The notes under the pieces: generated by a model | What the model was told of the DNA's origin: nothing | The model's input: the letters and a program-made list of their open reading frames with translations, nothing else | Database searches by the model: none | Translations under genes and position numbers: made by a program | In this document: positions 10,251 through 22,300 of the stretch, piece after piece | Layout of the letters: each line of letters opens with the position of its first letter | How positions within the stretch are numbered: position 1 is the stretch's first letter | NCBI GenBank assembly: GCA_011799875.1 | Contig: CM022303.1 | Coordinates: forward strand, 279,268,850-279,332,849 | Source: Thinopyrum elongatum | Lineage: Eukaryota; Streptophyta; Magnoliopsida; Poales; Poaceae | Direction of reading: 5' to 3' | Length of the DNA stretch: 64,000 nt

Positions 10251-11674
10251 GAGCTCCACAGCGTTTCAAGATAAGATAAGCCCATAAGGCAGGATACCCA
10301 TGTTTGAACCACGCATCATAGCAGCAAGTTCTCTTTGGTAACCTTTAATTTTTCCCGAGAACTCAAACTTGCGAGAGGTGTATTCTTCTTGAACCGGATG
10401 TTGAGCCGGATATTAAGAGCTCAAAACTTTATGAGACACATATTTCTCTTGAGCCGGATTTTGAGCCAAAACCTTTTCTGATAACCCGGAACTCTTCTAT
10501 TGAGCCAGAATTTTTTGATTGCCAGGCACTTTTTAAGCCGGAAATTTTCTGATAGCCTTTAAATTTTTACCAATGTGGTAGTAGCCTCCGGGACCGGGGT
10601 ATTTTCCCTCCAATGGTCCAGGGTTCTTGAATTTACTGAAACTGGCAACATTTGCTGAGTCATGCCCATGTAGCCCCCGAGTCTTAAGACGACTCAAGGA
10701 GTTGGCTTAAGATTCTCCATACTTGACCGTGATATAAAACGGCATATAGTTGAACAGCGGAACGCTGGAATATGTTGAAGCTGGAAGCAAGGTGGCGAGT
10801 TGATGATCTTCGCAACACTCATTATACATCCTTGGCGTTGATAATGTGATGTGAATCCACAGAAGGTTGAAGTCGGCCGCGGCGGGTTAAAAATGATCCC
10901 ATATGAGCTGTGTCAGTAACCCGGCCAGTGGTTCATCCCAACTGGTTGTGGAAGTTAAACAAAACGCAGTAGCGGTGACTTCTACGCCTATCCATTGAGC
11001 CATCCGATGGAGGCAGAGGCTGATAATATATCATGACTTGCTTCAGAGTTGTTGGAATAGACCGGGCAGCAGGAGTGGCAATTTGCGTGCGCTCATTGAG
11101 CAGCTGGTGCACACAGGTGCGGCCTGGTGTGTTGATGTAGATTGGTCCGCAAGGGCGGCAACTTAAGCTTGTCCATTGAGCGGCCCAACACGGATAAACG
11201 TCCGTGCAGAATAATGCTGTCGTGAGCTCCATATCCACGGTATAACACCACTTTGGAGTGAATAACTGTCCTGATGTACTCAGACGACAGAAGATCTCAT
11301 CATGTCTGCCATGAACATGGAACAATTTGTCCTGTGTATAAAAACATTAAAGGCAGATAATTGTTCTCGGAAGAATTTAAGTATAATGATGAAACAAATA
11401 GGGCGGATAGCACCTGGTATTTTCGCCGGATGTCGATCCTGTCGTAATGATGAGACGACCATATATATAAAGATGAACCGGCAATAATGGTGGGTTAACT
11501 GCGGTTGTGAGCCGGTTTTTACAGCAAGGCTGCTGAGCTAACAATTTGAAGCAGTCCCATTCCTCCAACAGCTCAATCATCCGCGATAATTTCCGAGAAG
11601 TTGACCATTGTAATTAACAAAAGGTCCTCCAAAACCATTGAAAATCTCATAGTTTCCAATCTCTCTCTCTATTC
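10251..11674. other. Unclassified non-coding repeat sequence
   Basis: Rich in GAGCCGGA and AACCCGG words at 10,380-10,560 and 11,505 (for example TTGAGCCGGATTTTGAGCC). Short open frames lack recognisable domains. Probably part of one degenerate retrotransposon spanning 7.9-13.5 kb. Confidence 0.4.
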
Positions 11675-11702
11675 CACCGGGTCAACTCCTCCTCCTGTCT
11701 TT

Positions 11703-13517
11703 TTCTCAGATAGCAGGGGAGTGTGCGTGAGCAGCTGTCACAGGGCGGGGCGACCAGATTGCTCGGTGCCAGACCCGGCCGGGCGCAGCGGCGGGCGACT
11801 CATGGCGCAAGGTTGCTCAACTGGGCGTCCTAGGTGGTAGTGAGCAGAGGTGAAGTCGGGGGCGCTCGGTGGCGGGTCATTCGGAGCTGAGGCGATTTCA
11901 ACAGCGGAAAGGCTGCTGCGGCGGCTCAAAGACAGCCGGAGCTGGCTCGGGGCAGTGAGCCGTCGAAGCGACACGGATACGGCCGAAGAAAAGAGCCGCG
12001 GGGGGGGGGGGGGCAGTACGAGACCGCAAGCGGCGCTCTGGCAGTGGCGGGTCAGCGAGGGCGGCTCGCTGCGGAGGCGATAGCAGCGGCGGCTCAATGA
12101 TTGTGCGTGAGCCGGCGGGCGGATGCGGCAGCAGGGGTGGGTTGCTCGACCGGCTCAAGGCGCGGCAGCGGCGGCCGCAGGGCGGCTCAAGGCGAGGCCA
12201 AGGCGGGGATGCACCGGCAACTCAGTGGCTCGGGGCTGACCATGGCAGAGGTAGAGGCGCTCAGCAAGTCAAGGCCACGGCAACGGGGTGAGTCGTGGAA
12301 GCGGGTCGTGCGGGCCACGGTGCTGAGGCGACGGGTCAAGGCCAGCAGCCCGGAGTAAAGCCGAGCAGGGGCTCGACCGCAGTATCGCCGGCTTGGAGCG
12401 ATGTAGGTGCGATAGCGGCAGAGGTAAGCCAGCGCAGGCGGCCAGTGGGAGTGACAGCTGCGACCCAGCGCGGGCCGAAGCGAGGCAAGACGGCTGGCGG
12501 GTTGGCCAGCGCGGGCGAGTCGTCCGTAGTGGGGGTGGCGCCTTGGCCGCGGCGACTTGGCGCACGACGGAAGCAGCCCATGGTGGAACGACACGGCATG
12601 GACGGTGATTCAGTCCATGGGTGTGACCCGGCATGGACGGTGATTCAGCCGCAGCGACGACAAGTCCGGCTCGAAATGGACCACGACGGTTCAAGGACGG
12701 CGGAAACCGGGCTTTTCGCAATGAAGGCAGGCCGCGGGCTGGAGTGAGGGCGGCTCGACGGAGGCGGGTCAGCAGCTTTGAGATGGAGGCCGGCCACAGA
12801 GGCGATGGCTCGCGGCGAGGCGGACGGCGGCTCACGCAGGGCCGAGCGGAGGCAGCCGGCGGCTCAACGCAGCGGCCATTCGTCTCGGAGCGGGGATGGC
12901 TGCTCGACGAGTTGGCTCCGGCAGCAACTTGGCAAGGCGAGGGCTGCTTGACGTGCGACGGTGGAGCGAGCTCGGTGAGGTCGTGGATGCAAAGACTGCT
13001 CGCGACGGAAGTGGATTCCGGAGCGGAGGCGATGACCCAACGTCGCAGGTGGAACCGAGCGGGGCGAGATGGAGGCCGCCACGCGCGACTGCGAAAGAGG
13101 AGGTCGGAGTGGCTTCGATGGGGCCGGCTGGGGTGGAGGCAGCCAGGCGGCGGTTCAGCCCAGGGGCGAAGGGAGGTTGTGGGGGCGCGGCTCATGCGGC
13201 CATGGCAGAGAGGCCGACCGCTTGATAAATCGGGACCACCCGGTAAAGCGGCTGAATCAGGCCGACTCGAAGACGGTCCGTGGCCGGTTTGGAACATGGT
13301 GGCGGCGATCCAGCGTAGCCTTGGTACAAAGAACGGGGCGGCTTGGTGATGTTGTAGAGGAGGCGACTCCGTTGAAGCAGGGGCAACTTGGTGGCTCAGC
13401 GAAGACTGGCAGCTTTACGGCGTGGCGGTAGAGCCGCGCCAGCAAAATGAGGCAGCGATGAGCTGCGGCTCAGGCCGTGACGGAGGCAAAATGAGGCAGC
13501 TTTATATGCATTACTAT
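11703..13517. other. GC-rich block with recurring GGCGGCTCA motif
   Basis: About 1.8 kb of very GC-rich sequence. GGCGGCTCA or a one-base variant recurs roughly a dozen times (for example near 11,928, 12,056, 12,087, 12,182, 12,751, 12,828, 12,861 and 13,393). Its complement TGAGCCGCC is close to the TTGAGCCGG words at 10.4 kb, suggesting one element. Several long open frames exist on both strands (the longest about 340 codons), but they overlap, are Arg/Ala/Gly-rich and have no recognisable domain, so they look like a by-product of high GC. Confidence 0.5.
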
Positions 13518-14177
13518 ACTATTTTATATCATTTTTTGGGACTAACTTATTAACCTAGTGCCCAGTGCCAGTTGCTGTTTTTTCCTTGTTTTTGTCTTTA
13601 CAAAAAATCAATACCAAATGGAGTCCAAATGGAACAAAACTTTTTGACGATTTTTCTTGGACCACAAGACACCCTGGAAGCTTTGGGAGGAGGCCAGAAG
13701 ATCCACGAGAAGGCCACAAGCTCAGGGGACGCGCCCCCCAAGCTTGTGGGCCCCTCGTCGCACGTCCAACCCTAACTTTTCTTCTATAAATACTCAAATA
13801 TTCCCTGTAGACCAGAGGGCACACCAAAAATAATTTTCTGCCGCCGCAAGTTTCTGTCTTCGTGAGATCCCATCTGGGGACCTTTTCCGGTATTCTGCCA
13901 GAGGGGGATTCAATCACGGAGAGCTTCGACATCAACCTTGCTGCCCTTCCGATGATGTGTGAGTAGTTTACCACAGACCTACGAGTCCATAGCTAGTAGC
14001 TAGATGGCTTCTTCTCTCTCTTTGATCTTCAATACAATGTTCCCCTTGATGTTCTTGGAGATCTATTCGATGTAATCTTCTTTTGCGGTACATTTGTTGA
14101 GATCCGATGAATCATGGGTTTATGATCAGATTATCTATGAATATTATTTGAGTCTTGTCTGAACACTTTTATGCATG
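13518..14177 (+). mobile_element. LTR fragment, truncated both ends
   Basis: Matches the middle of the LTRs at 55,107 and 61,438 (GGGACTAAC, AGTGCCCAGTGCCAGTTGCTG, CTGCCGCCGCAAGTTTCTG, GATGGCTTCTTCTCTC). A TATA-like CTATAAATACTC lies near 13,783. It belongs to the right-hand LTR subfamily rather than that of the neighbouring tandem array. The join to internal sequence at about 14,177 (ATGCATG/TCATATGCTC) is a recombination scar. Confidence 0.8.
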
Positions 14178-15603
14178 TCATATGCTCTCATGCTTCATTT
14201 AGATTTATTTGAGAGTTAGTAATTTTTTGAAGAAATTCTCTCATGCTTCACTTATATTATTTTGAGAGACGAAAATTGCTATGCTCATGTTCTTCACTTA
14301 AATTTGTTTGAGCTTGTCAAAAGTAATTGCAATATATGAAACTAGTCCCAAAGTCATAGATATTCAAGAGGGATATAATAAAAACTTTCATGAAGATCAT
14401 TGGACAAAATAAACTTGATTCTTTGTAATAGTTTTGAGATATGATGATAATGATATGTGAGTCATGTTGGTGAGTAATTATGCTTTAGTAAGAATATTGG
14501 TGTTAAGGTTTGTGATTCCCTATGCAAGCACGAAAATCAATAGCTATGCAATGAAATTACATCCTACTTGTGGTGAATTATTCGGTGTTAGTTATGCTTA
14601 ATGCTCGCTTATGTGATTTTCCGTTTCTTGGTTGGTTGCTTCTCAATCTTTTTGCTAGCCTCCACTTGTACTAAGTAGAAATACTACTTGTGCATCCAAA
14701 ATCTTTAAACCCAGTTTTGCCATATGAGTCCACCATACCTACCTATATGTGGTATTCTCGTGCCGTTCTAAGCAAATTTGTATGTGCCATCCCTAATTTT
14801 CAAAATAAATTTCCTTTTTGTGTGCTCATACCGTTCATGAAGCGGCAGGGGGTGGCCAATATTTTCCATGCTAGATGTGTTATTCTCAAGATGAGTGTTT
14901 ATTCACTTGTCATTGCACGAGAGTGTGGCAAAGGTAATAGGGATGCCCAGTCCCGAAATGAAAAGGAAATTTACTTTATGTTGTCAAATAATAAATTCCT
15001 TGGAAAGTGTTGGTATGGAAGGCACCCGTGGATACGGCTAGCCATGGATTGTGAAAGAATGGTGGAAAAAGGAATAAACTTTATTTTCTGTTTGGGAACT
15101 GCCTATGATATATCTAGCATGGAAAGTGTTGGGAATTACTCGGTCATTTTCGTTGACAGGAAAAGTATGCCTCTCAAAAAATTTATCTCTCAATTTAAGC
15201 TTTGAGCTCCGGCACCTCTACAAATCCCTACTTCCCTCTTTGAAGGGCCTATCTATTTACTTTATGTAATTTTTATTTTTATTTGAGTCTCCATATTCTC
15301 TTATAAAGCACCAACTAAGGGGAACTATGATCGTACTTGAGCATTGGGTGTAGCTAATATGCGAGTGTGTTTCATGAATGGATCAATGATTGAGCATGAT
15401 GGGCTAGGGATAACTTTCTTTAGTGTTGATATTTTGAAAGACATGGTTGCTTGTTGATATGCTTGAGTATTGAAATCTTCATGTCAAAACTAGACTATTG
15501 CTTTGAACCATATATAAGTCCATATGTTCATGCTACAAAAGAAAAGAATATGTGATGAATATGTTAGGCAGCATTCCACATCAAAAATTCTGTTTTTATC
15601 ATT
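14178..15603 (+). mobile_element. Retrotransposon internal 3-prime tail, deletion-bounded
   Basis: Nearly identical to 32,636-34,060 and 38,400-39,810. A frame of 171 codons (14,690-15,205) is open here, but the equivalent copies near 33.2 and 39.0 kb carry an in-frame TAA and the copy at 60.6 kb is shifted. I treat it as non-coding or long dead. The right edge, ATCATTT/GGTGTTCTTGAG, skips the purine tract and the first 620 bp of the LTR. Confidence 0.75.
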
Positions 15604-16694
15604 TGGTGTTCTTGAGATGGCACGATCTTGATGTATCGCGGGCTTTGTTAATATAGTTGGATCATATGGTGTTTCTCCCTCTCTATCTTGTTGTGATGAA
15701 TTGAGTTTTCCCTTTGAGATTTCGTTCTCATCGGATTGAATATTTTTATGGATTTGAGAGCACTTGATATATGTCTTGCATATGAATACCCGTGGTGACA
15801 ATGGGGTATTATATTGATTCACTTGATATATGTTTTGGCACTCAACTCGCGGATTCCCGAGGCGACATTGGGGAATCTATGCATAGGGGTTGATGCACGT
15901 TTTCGTCCTACTTTCTCCGGTAGAAATCTTGGGGCACTCTTTGAGGTTCTTTGTGTTGGATCAAGTATTATGAATCTGAAATTGTTTGATGCGTATCGTA
16001 TAATTAACTCATGGATACTTGTGGTGACATTGGAGTATCTAGGTGACATTAGTGTTGGTTGATGCGTATCATGTGGTGTTATTTTAGTACGAACTCTTGG
16101 ATAGATCGAACGAAAAGAATAACTTTGTGTTATTTTAGTATGAACTCTTGAATAGATCGAATAGAAAGAATAACTTTAAGGTGGTTTCGTACCCTACAAA
16201 CAATTTCTTCTTATGTTCTCTGCTAGATAAGAACTTTGGAGTGATTCTTCATCGCACGTTGAGGGATGGTTATATGATCCAATTAGATTAGCATTGTTGA
16301 GAGATTGCACTAGTGAAAGTACGGACCCTGGGCCTCATTTTCAAGCATTGCAATACCGTTTGTGCTCAGTTTTGTTACTTGCTACCTTGCTGTTTTTTAT
16401 TGTTCCTACTACAAAAATCAATATCTACTATCATTACTACACTTGTATCACCATCTCTTCACCGAACTAGTGCACCTATACAATTTACCATTGTATTTGG
16501 TGTGTTGGGGACACAAGAGACTTTTTAATATTCGGTTGCAGGGTTGTTTGAGAGACACCATCTTCATCCTACACCTCCCACAGATTGATAAACGTTTGGT
16601 CATCCACTTGAGGGAAATTTGCTATTGTCCTACAAAACTCTGCTCTTGGAGGCCCAACACGAGTCTACAAGAACAAGTTGTGTAGTAGACATCA
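15604..16694 (+). mobile_element. LTR, 5-prime truncated
   Basis: Aligns with 34,716-35,804. It starts inside the LTR just after the CT-microsatellite position and ends ...GTAGTAGACATCA, directly before the primer site spacer. Confidence 0.85.
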
Positions 16695-16704
16695 AGCTCT
16701 TTTC

Positions 16705-16722
16705 TGGCACCGTTGCCGGGGA
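16705..16722 (+). promoter_or_regulatory. Primer binding site, tRNA-Asp type
   Basis: TGGCACCGTTGCCGGGGA, one base off the tRNA-Asp complement TGGCGCCGTTGCCGGGGA used by Athila-type Gypsy elements, 10 bp after the LTR end. Confidence 0.85.
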
Positions 16723-16821
16723 GGTGAGTGATTGAAGGTATATCTTTAGATCTTGCAATTTAATCTTTTAGTTTATTGTTTTATCACTAGTTTGGTTCAT
16801 AAAAATAAAATTACAAAAAAA

Positions 16822-17637
16822 ATGGAATTAAGGTGGTCTCATATTGTTCATCTTTATAATGTCTTTCTTGAAAATGATGGATCAGAAAATTGTGCCCTAT
16901 TGATAGAAGAAGAATTCAATAAAATGTTTGGCATAAATGATGAGCATGATCGCAATGTTGTTGGTACGAATTCTTTGAATATCCATGATGCTAATGATAT
17001 GCAAATCCATAAGCTTGGGGATGCTATGTTTGATGAAGATGATATTTTTAGTCCCCCAAGTTTTGATGAGAATATTTACTATGATGAAAGCATGCCTCCT
17101 ATTTATGATGATTATGGTGATGACATGTATGCTATAAAGAGTAATGATATCCATGAAACTTGTCATCATGATTTTAACGCTCAATATGATTATGCCAATC
17201 AAGAATCACATGATAGTTATTTTTTTGAGTTTGCTCCCACTACTATTCATGGGAATAAATTTGCTTATGTGGAGAGTAATAAAATTTGTATGCATGTGGA
17301 TCATGAAAAGAATGGTTTATGTGATAGCTATATTATTGAATTCATTCATGATGCTACTGAAAATCATTATGAGAGGGGAACATATGCTTTTACATATTGC
17401 AATAATATCAAGTTTCCTCTCTATGTGTTGAAAATTTTGAAGTTTTGCTTGTTTTGCCTTCCTAAGCTAGTTGATTCTTGCTCACATAAATTGTTTGCTT
17501 ACAAAATCCCTATGCATAGGAAGTGGGTTAGACTTAAATGTGCTAGTCATATGCTTCATGATGTTCCCGTTATGTTTCAATTCTTATCTTTTATGCGAGC
17601 ATCATTAAAATCATCATGTTGGCTAAAAAGGCATTAA
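16822..17637 (+). CDS. Non-autonomous element ORF, acidic 271-residue protein
   Basis: An intact frame starts with ATG after an A-run, about 100 bp after the primer site, where gag normally sits. The protein begins MELRWSHIVHLYNVFLENDG. The first half is rich in Asp, Glu, Asn and His (many DDY, DED and HD pairs, about residues 20-170). The C-terminal third is basic and hydrophobic with spaced Cys (KFCLFCLP). I recognise no gag, protease or polymerase motif. The same frame in internal copy 2 (35,931) is broken by small indels, so only this copy is open. The codon pattern suggests descent from a real protein. It may be a replacement for gag or captured sequence. Confidence 0.5.
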   Translation: MELRWSHIVHLYNVFLENDGSENCALLIEEEFNKMFGINDEHDRNVVGTNSLNIHDANDMQIHKLGDAMFDEDDIFSPPSFDENIYYDESMPPIYDDYGDDMYAIKSNDIHETCHHDFNAQYDYANQESHDSYFFEFAPTTIHGNKFAYVESNKICMHVDHEKNGLCDSYIIEFIHDATENHYERGTYAFTYCNNIKFPLYVLKILKFCLFCLPKLVDSCSHKLFAYKIPMHRKWVRLKCASHMLHDVPVMFQFLSFMRASLKSSCWLKRH

Positions 17638-18118
17638 AGAAAAGCGCTTGTTGGGAGACAACCCAACACTTTTACCTAATGTTTTTGTGTGTTCACATGA
17701 TTAAGTTATGGTATTAATCATGTTTTATAGCTTTTGTTTCAATAAAGTGCCAAGTTTAGCCTTTGGGATAGTATGGATGATAGTTGACTTGATTCTGTGC
17801 AAAAACAGAAACGTTTGCTTCCAGTAACAGAATTGTTTAAATTAACTGGAGCATAGAAAAACTGTGAATTTTTTAGAGAAGATTTATATACAAATTTTCC
17901 ACGTTTTTCTAATGTTTAAGAATTTTTGGAGCTACAGAAGTGTGAATAAAATTCAGATCTTTACATATTGTTCTGTTTTTTTACAGATTCTGTTTTCAAT
18001 GCATAGTTTGCTTGTTTTATGATTTCTATGGCTTATATTGCTTAATATAAATTGTGAAAATTGTAGAGTACAGTAGGAATTACGTGGAAACAATTATGAA
18101 TCTTATCTTGACAGTACC
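17638..18118 (+). other. Internal non-coding DNA up to the Tat insertion
   Basis: Contains the GCGCTTGTTGGGAGACAACC word, shared with 36,758 and (as GGGAGGCAACC) 59,020. The segment ends in GTACC (18,114-18,118), the target duplicated by the Tat element. Confidence 0.6.
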
Positions 18119-18938
18119 TGTCGGCGTACGACACCTATGGGACCGCGGGGATCCCTTCTACGATTCGACGGGGAAAGAGGTATGCACAAAGAGCAGAACC
18201 AACGATCGACGCGGGGTGGTTTTACCCAGGTTCGGGCCGCTAATCAGCGTAAAACCTACTCCTGCTTTGTTTCATTAAGGGTGTTCTTGAGCTCAAACTC
18301 CAGGAGCGCTAGCGATGAGCAGTACATTCAAAGAGCAGCTACGCATGCAGAATGGGCCAGAAGATCCTCCTCCCTGTAGCAGTTGCCTTGGGCCTCCTTT
18401 TATACGCCCAAAGGGGTCACCACAGTGGCAAAATGTACATACATTGAGGTGTAAAGTAGCTACAGGGTAATCATACCTAACCACTGACGGTTTAGGACAA
18501 ATGCATTTAATGCATCGTGAGGTGTCCGTTTAGGTGTCCTCATTTCTTGGGAATGGAAAAAGGGGCCATCCCATCAGCACCGCTTAAGCTCTCCTCCACT
18601 GGTACCTTGCCACGCATCCAGGAAGGGCCCAGAATGCCAGGCTGATTGCTGTGCTGAAGCGGTGGAACAGTGATAGAATCTTGCCGGGACGCAAATCTTG
18701 TCGGGCTCAAGTCTTGCCGGGTTTCGCGAGTCCCCCCGGCAAGATCTTGCCGGGGCCTTGGGCTTCGGTCTTCAGCTCTTATTAACTCCTGATCCTTTGA
18801 TTCTTGGTCTGAGCGTCCCCTTGACAATCTTTGCACTAATCTCCAATTATTCCCCCGGCAAGCCTTGCCGCGGGTTTGGCTACAACTGCCCGCGCACAAG
18901 TATGGGGTACTAAAGTCCCAACACTTAGTACACCGACA
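18119..18938 (-). mobile_element. 3-prime LTR of the Tat element
   Basis: 820 bp. Contains several CTTGCCGG/CCGGCAAG octamers (near 18,680, 18,713, 18,736, 18,745 and 18,855). It lacks the terminal duplication seen in the other LTR. Confidence 0.92.
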
Positions 18939-19342
18939 GGAGCCCCCGGGCCTAGGCCATACACGAGTGCGAGGCGTTGTTGGGCTAGGCCCAAACAGTG
19001 CACGGGCACGCGTGGCAGGGGATTAATTGTTCGTAATGATTTTGCTTACTGCGCGCCCCCACTACATGCATTGAATGCGCGACGTGGGGCGCGTGCGCTG
19101 AATGGCCGCGGCCGCAGCACGCTTGTAGAGGCGTATTCACATTGGGCAGTAAAAGAGGCGGCCTCGCTCCTTCCCCATAAAAAAAACTGCAGAGGCGCGG
19201 CCTATTTACCCCCCTTTTCTTCTTCTTCTCAATCTGAAATCCGCCATTGCCTTCCTCCTCTCGAGCTCAGAGCGAAGTTTCTCCCCATCCGCTCATCGCC
19301 TCCACACCCGCTCCATCCTCGGCTTTCGTCCCCGCAGTCGCC
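18939..19342. other. Purine tract region and presumed promoter of the antisense gene
   Basis: Read on the minus strand, CCCGGGGGCTCC abuts the 3-prime LTR and is a plausible polypurine tract. On the plus strand the rest precedes the antisense gene start. TTCTTCTTCTTCTC at about 19,218 resembles a 5-prime leader pyrimidine patch. Confidence 0.45.
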
Positions 19343-22300
19343 ATGCCGCCCAAGACCAGCAAAGGCAAAGGCAAGGAAACAAAGGCCGATGTCCCGGAGA
19401 GCGAGTTGGTGAAGATGCGGAAGAAGTACGTCGTCTTCGCCCCGACGCTCGACGCGCATGCCCTGAAGAACCGGTACCAGTGCATGTGGGCGAGGGAGAC
19501 GAAGGCTCACCCCACGACTCGCGTGATTCCAGGTTCTTGTTCCAAAAGCGGACCAGATAGATATCCCTTCTTCGCCGCTTATTTCTACTGCGGGCTCTGT
19601 CCTCCATTTTCGGATTTCTTCAATGACATTATGTACACATATGGCTTCCGTCTTCTTGATTTCACTCCGAATGCCATAATGTGCATGTCCATCTTTGCGA
19701 AAACTTTGTCAGAGTAATCCCCAACACTGCTCTTTTCCGCCACTACTTTTATCCCCGAACACAAAAAGGGGAAGCCCTCTCCGGTTCTATCACCTGGATC
19801 CCAAGGGCCTGGAACAAGGAGATATACCCAGAAGGGGTTTACCGTGAGAAGTGGGATGAATGGCGGGGCGAGTGGTGCTGGATCAAGGAGGCAGATCCCC
19901 ATCCGTTCTGTTCGCCCCGACGGCAGAAGGTGGTCCGCAGTGACGATTGGAGCGACTTCGCTGCTGAAGATGACAAGCTCATGATTGCCACCACCAGAAT
20001 CCTTCGTCTGAAAGCTGTCGGGCTCACGATGGAAATGATCAGCTTTGATTTCCTTCGCCATCACATCGCCCCTCTGCAGAACAGGGGGAGACCAACTTGG
20101 GAGTACCGGAACGCTGCAGACGTCATGAGGCTGCGCCCCGGGCTAAACAACAATCTGACTGCTATGCAGCTTGGCGCTCTCCGCCAAAGGCTATTCTAGC
20201 GCGACAACAAGCATCGGTTGCCGGCAAGAATTATCCCTCTGTGCAACAACTCCTCCTTGGGGTCAATCATTGCTATAATGCCAGTATTCAATGCCCACGG
20301 TCTTGACGTGACTTGGGTCGAGCCATCTGAGGAGGAGGCACAGAAGTTCTTTGATAACTTGACGGAGAGAGCCGTCCGGGAAGAAGCAGACCTCGTCCGG
20401 GCCACCACTGATGAAGAAGTGGCATATATTGCCACTAGGGTAGAGGAGGCAGCTCTTGCCGCGGAGGCCGGCGGCGTCGGTTTCACAGAATGGGAAACCA
20501 GTGACGCAGAAGTTGTGGTGGAAGAAAATCTTGCCGGGGAGAACAAGGTTGCCGGGGAACAGAGCAGCACAGCTGCTGAGAGCTCGTCCGACAGAGACGC
20601 AGCTGAAGAAGAGCTGCAGGAGGAGCCCCCAGCTCTGAAGAAGACCAAGCGCGTTCTTCGTAAGGCCACCTCTGGCGTCCCGGCAAACCAACCTTCTTCG
20701 AGCGGCGAAGCTCCCGGCAAGAAGGCGGCCGGCAAGGCTGCACCGCAGCAAGGAGTTAGACAGCAACCCGTGCGGCGTGCGAGACACACACCCGCGGTAG
20801 ACACTGGGGCAGTAGGGTCGTCTCACACAAACGTGCCGGAAACTGAGGCAGCAGAGCCATGCCACCCCCCTGCACATGCCACAGCCAAGCGACCCAGGAC
20901 CCCTCCTCCGCCTCCTCATACGGACACGGCAACGGAGGTCGATTTCGACATCTCCGGCTTCAGCCCGGAACATGAAGAGGAAGAGTAAGTACCCTGTGAT
21001 AGCCTTTATCTTCCAAACTTTGAGTTCAGTTGATCTTATTATTTTGCTTTGTCTTGTTTCCGCAGTGATGCAAAAACCCTGGCGGAAAGGATGGCGAAGA
21101 GGGCGAAGACTTCCACGAGTGATGAGCCCCCAGCAGGCTTTACAAGCATGCCGGAAACTACTACCATCAGCCCGGAACTTAGCCCTCGACGCAGCCCCCA
21201 ACACAGCCCCCAGCGTGAGTTCATTACTCTTTTTCTGCTGGCAGGTGCTGAGGTATCCATTCTTGCCGCTGATATCTTTGGGCTTGCAGGAGAAGAACAG
21301 CATCAGGGAGGGTCACTGGAAGACGCCCCCGTCGTGCCGCCTCCGTCAACTACGCCGCCCGCAAGCGCATCTCCGGCAAGAGCCTCTGCCGACGAGCCTA
21401 TCTTGGTTGAGGAGGAGTCGGCAAGCATGGACACCGACAACCTTTCCCCGGCAACCAAGGTTGCCGGGAGGGGCGAAGCCACCCCTCAACAGCTCAACGC
21501 AGGTAACTGCTTGCCTCAGAGCACTCGCTTATCTTTTCCTTTATCTCTCTTTCCTTTGTCTTTTTGAACTTCATCCATGGTCTTATTTTGTCCCCCCCCC
21601 CTTCACCCTTCAGAATTCCCTGTGATGGAACACATGGACGTCGACGTTGTTATCGAGGGAACCGCCAGAGATGCTGCCGCCGAAGCCGACGAGATCGCCG
21701 CTAGCGAGGCTGCCAAGGATACCACTTCTGAGGCCGGCAAGAATGCTGCCGACGAGGCCGCCAAGGCTGCACAAGAGGAGGCCGCCAAGGAATCTGCTAA
21801 GAGGACCGGCAAGGAGGCTGGTGACTGCACTGACGGCATTCCTGCCGCAGGAGCGCCAGGCGCTGCGCCGGCCACAGAGCCCCCAGCTACTGGTGAGGTG
21901 GTTGCCAAGGATCATCCATCGACATCCGAAGCCCCTCCAATGAGCAAATATCTCAAGGTTGGCAACAACCTGTTCATCAACTTGCCGGGGATGGCAAGCA
22001 TTGGAGCATCGACCGAAGGGGGAACTTTTGATGAAGAGATCATCACTGCCATCGGGCTCGAGATCGTCAATGAACCAAGGGCCAGCAGCAGCAAATCTGA
22101 AGAAGATCAGCTCCTTCAGGCCATGGGCGATAACTTCCGCAAGCTCCAAGTGCTCCACCATGCCCAAAAAGAGAAGGTGGATTCCAGAGCTGCAGTTGTC
22201 GAAGCAGCCGAAATAGATTTCCAAAAGCGCGTTGAGCAAACGCAAATCTGGTACACTGAGGCCTATCAAGAGCTGAATGCCCATCGGGAACAAGTGAGCC

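Larger units (their letters stand above)
7886..11702. repeat. 28-bp exact direct repeat pair, 3.8 kb apart
   Basis: CACCGGGTCAACTCCTCCTC followed by CTGTCTTT occurs at 7886-7913 and 11,675-11,702. The pair could mark the ends of an inserted segment, remnants of an LTR pair, or a recombination product. Confidence 0.6.

Noticed and set aside
12269..13349. Long open frames in the GC-rich block (about 342 codons minus, 238 codons plus)
   Set aside because: They overlap on both strands, are Arg/Ala/Gly/Pro-rich and show no domain; stop codons are simply rare in GC-rich DNA.
14690..15205. 171-codon frame in the retrotransposon tail as a possible env-like gene
   Set aside because: Closed by TAA or frameshifts in the other copies, with no signal peptide or membrane pattern that I can support.
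20196..21303. Minus-strand frames of 202 and 346 codons opposite the antisense gene
   Set aside because: They are shadows of the plus-strand exons and cross its introns. The plus-strand product has the recognisable domain and coiled coil.
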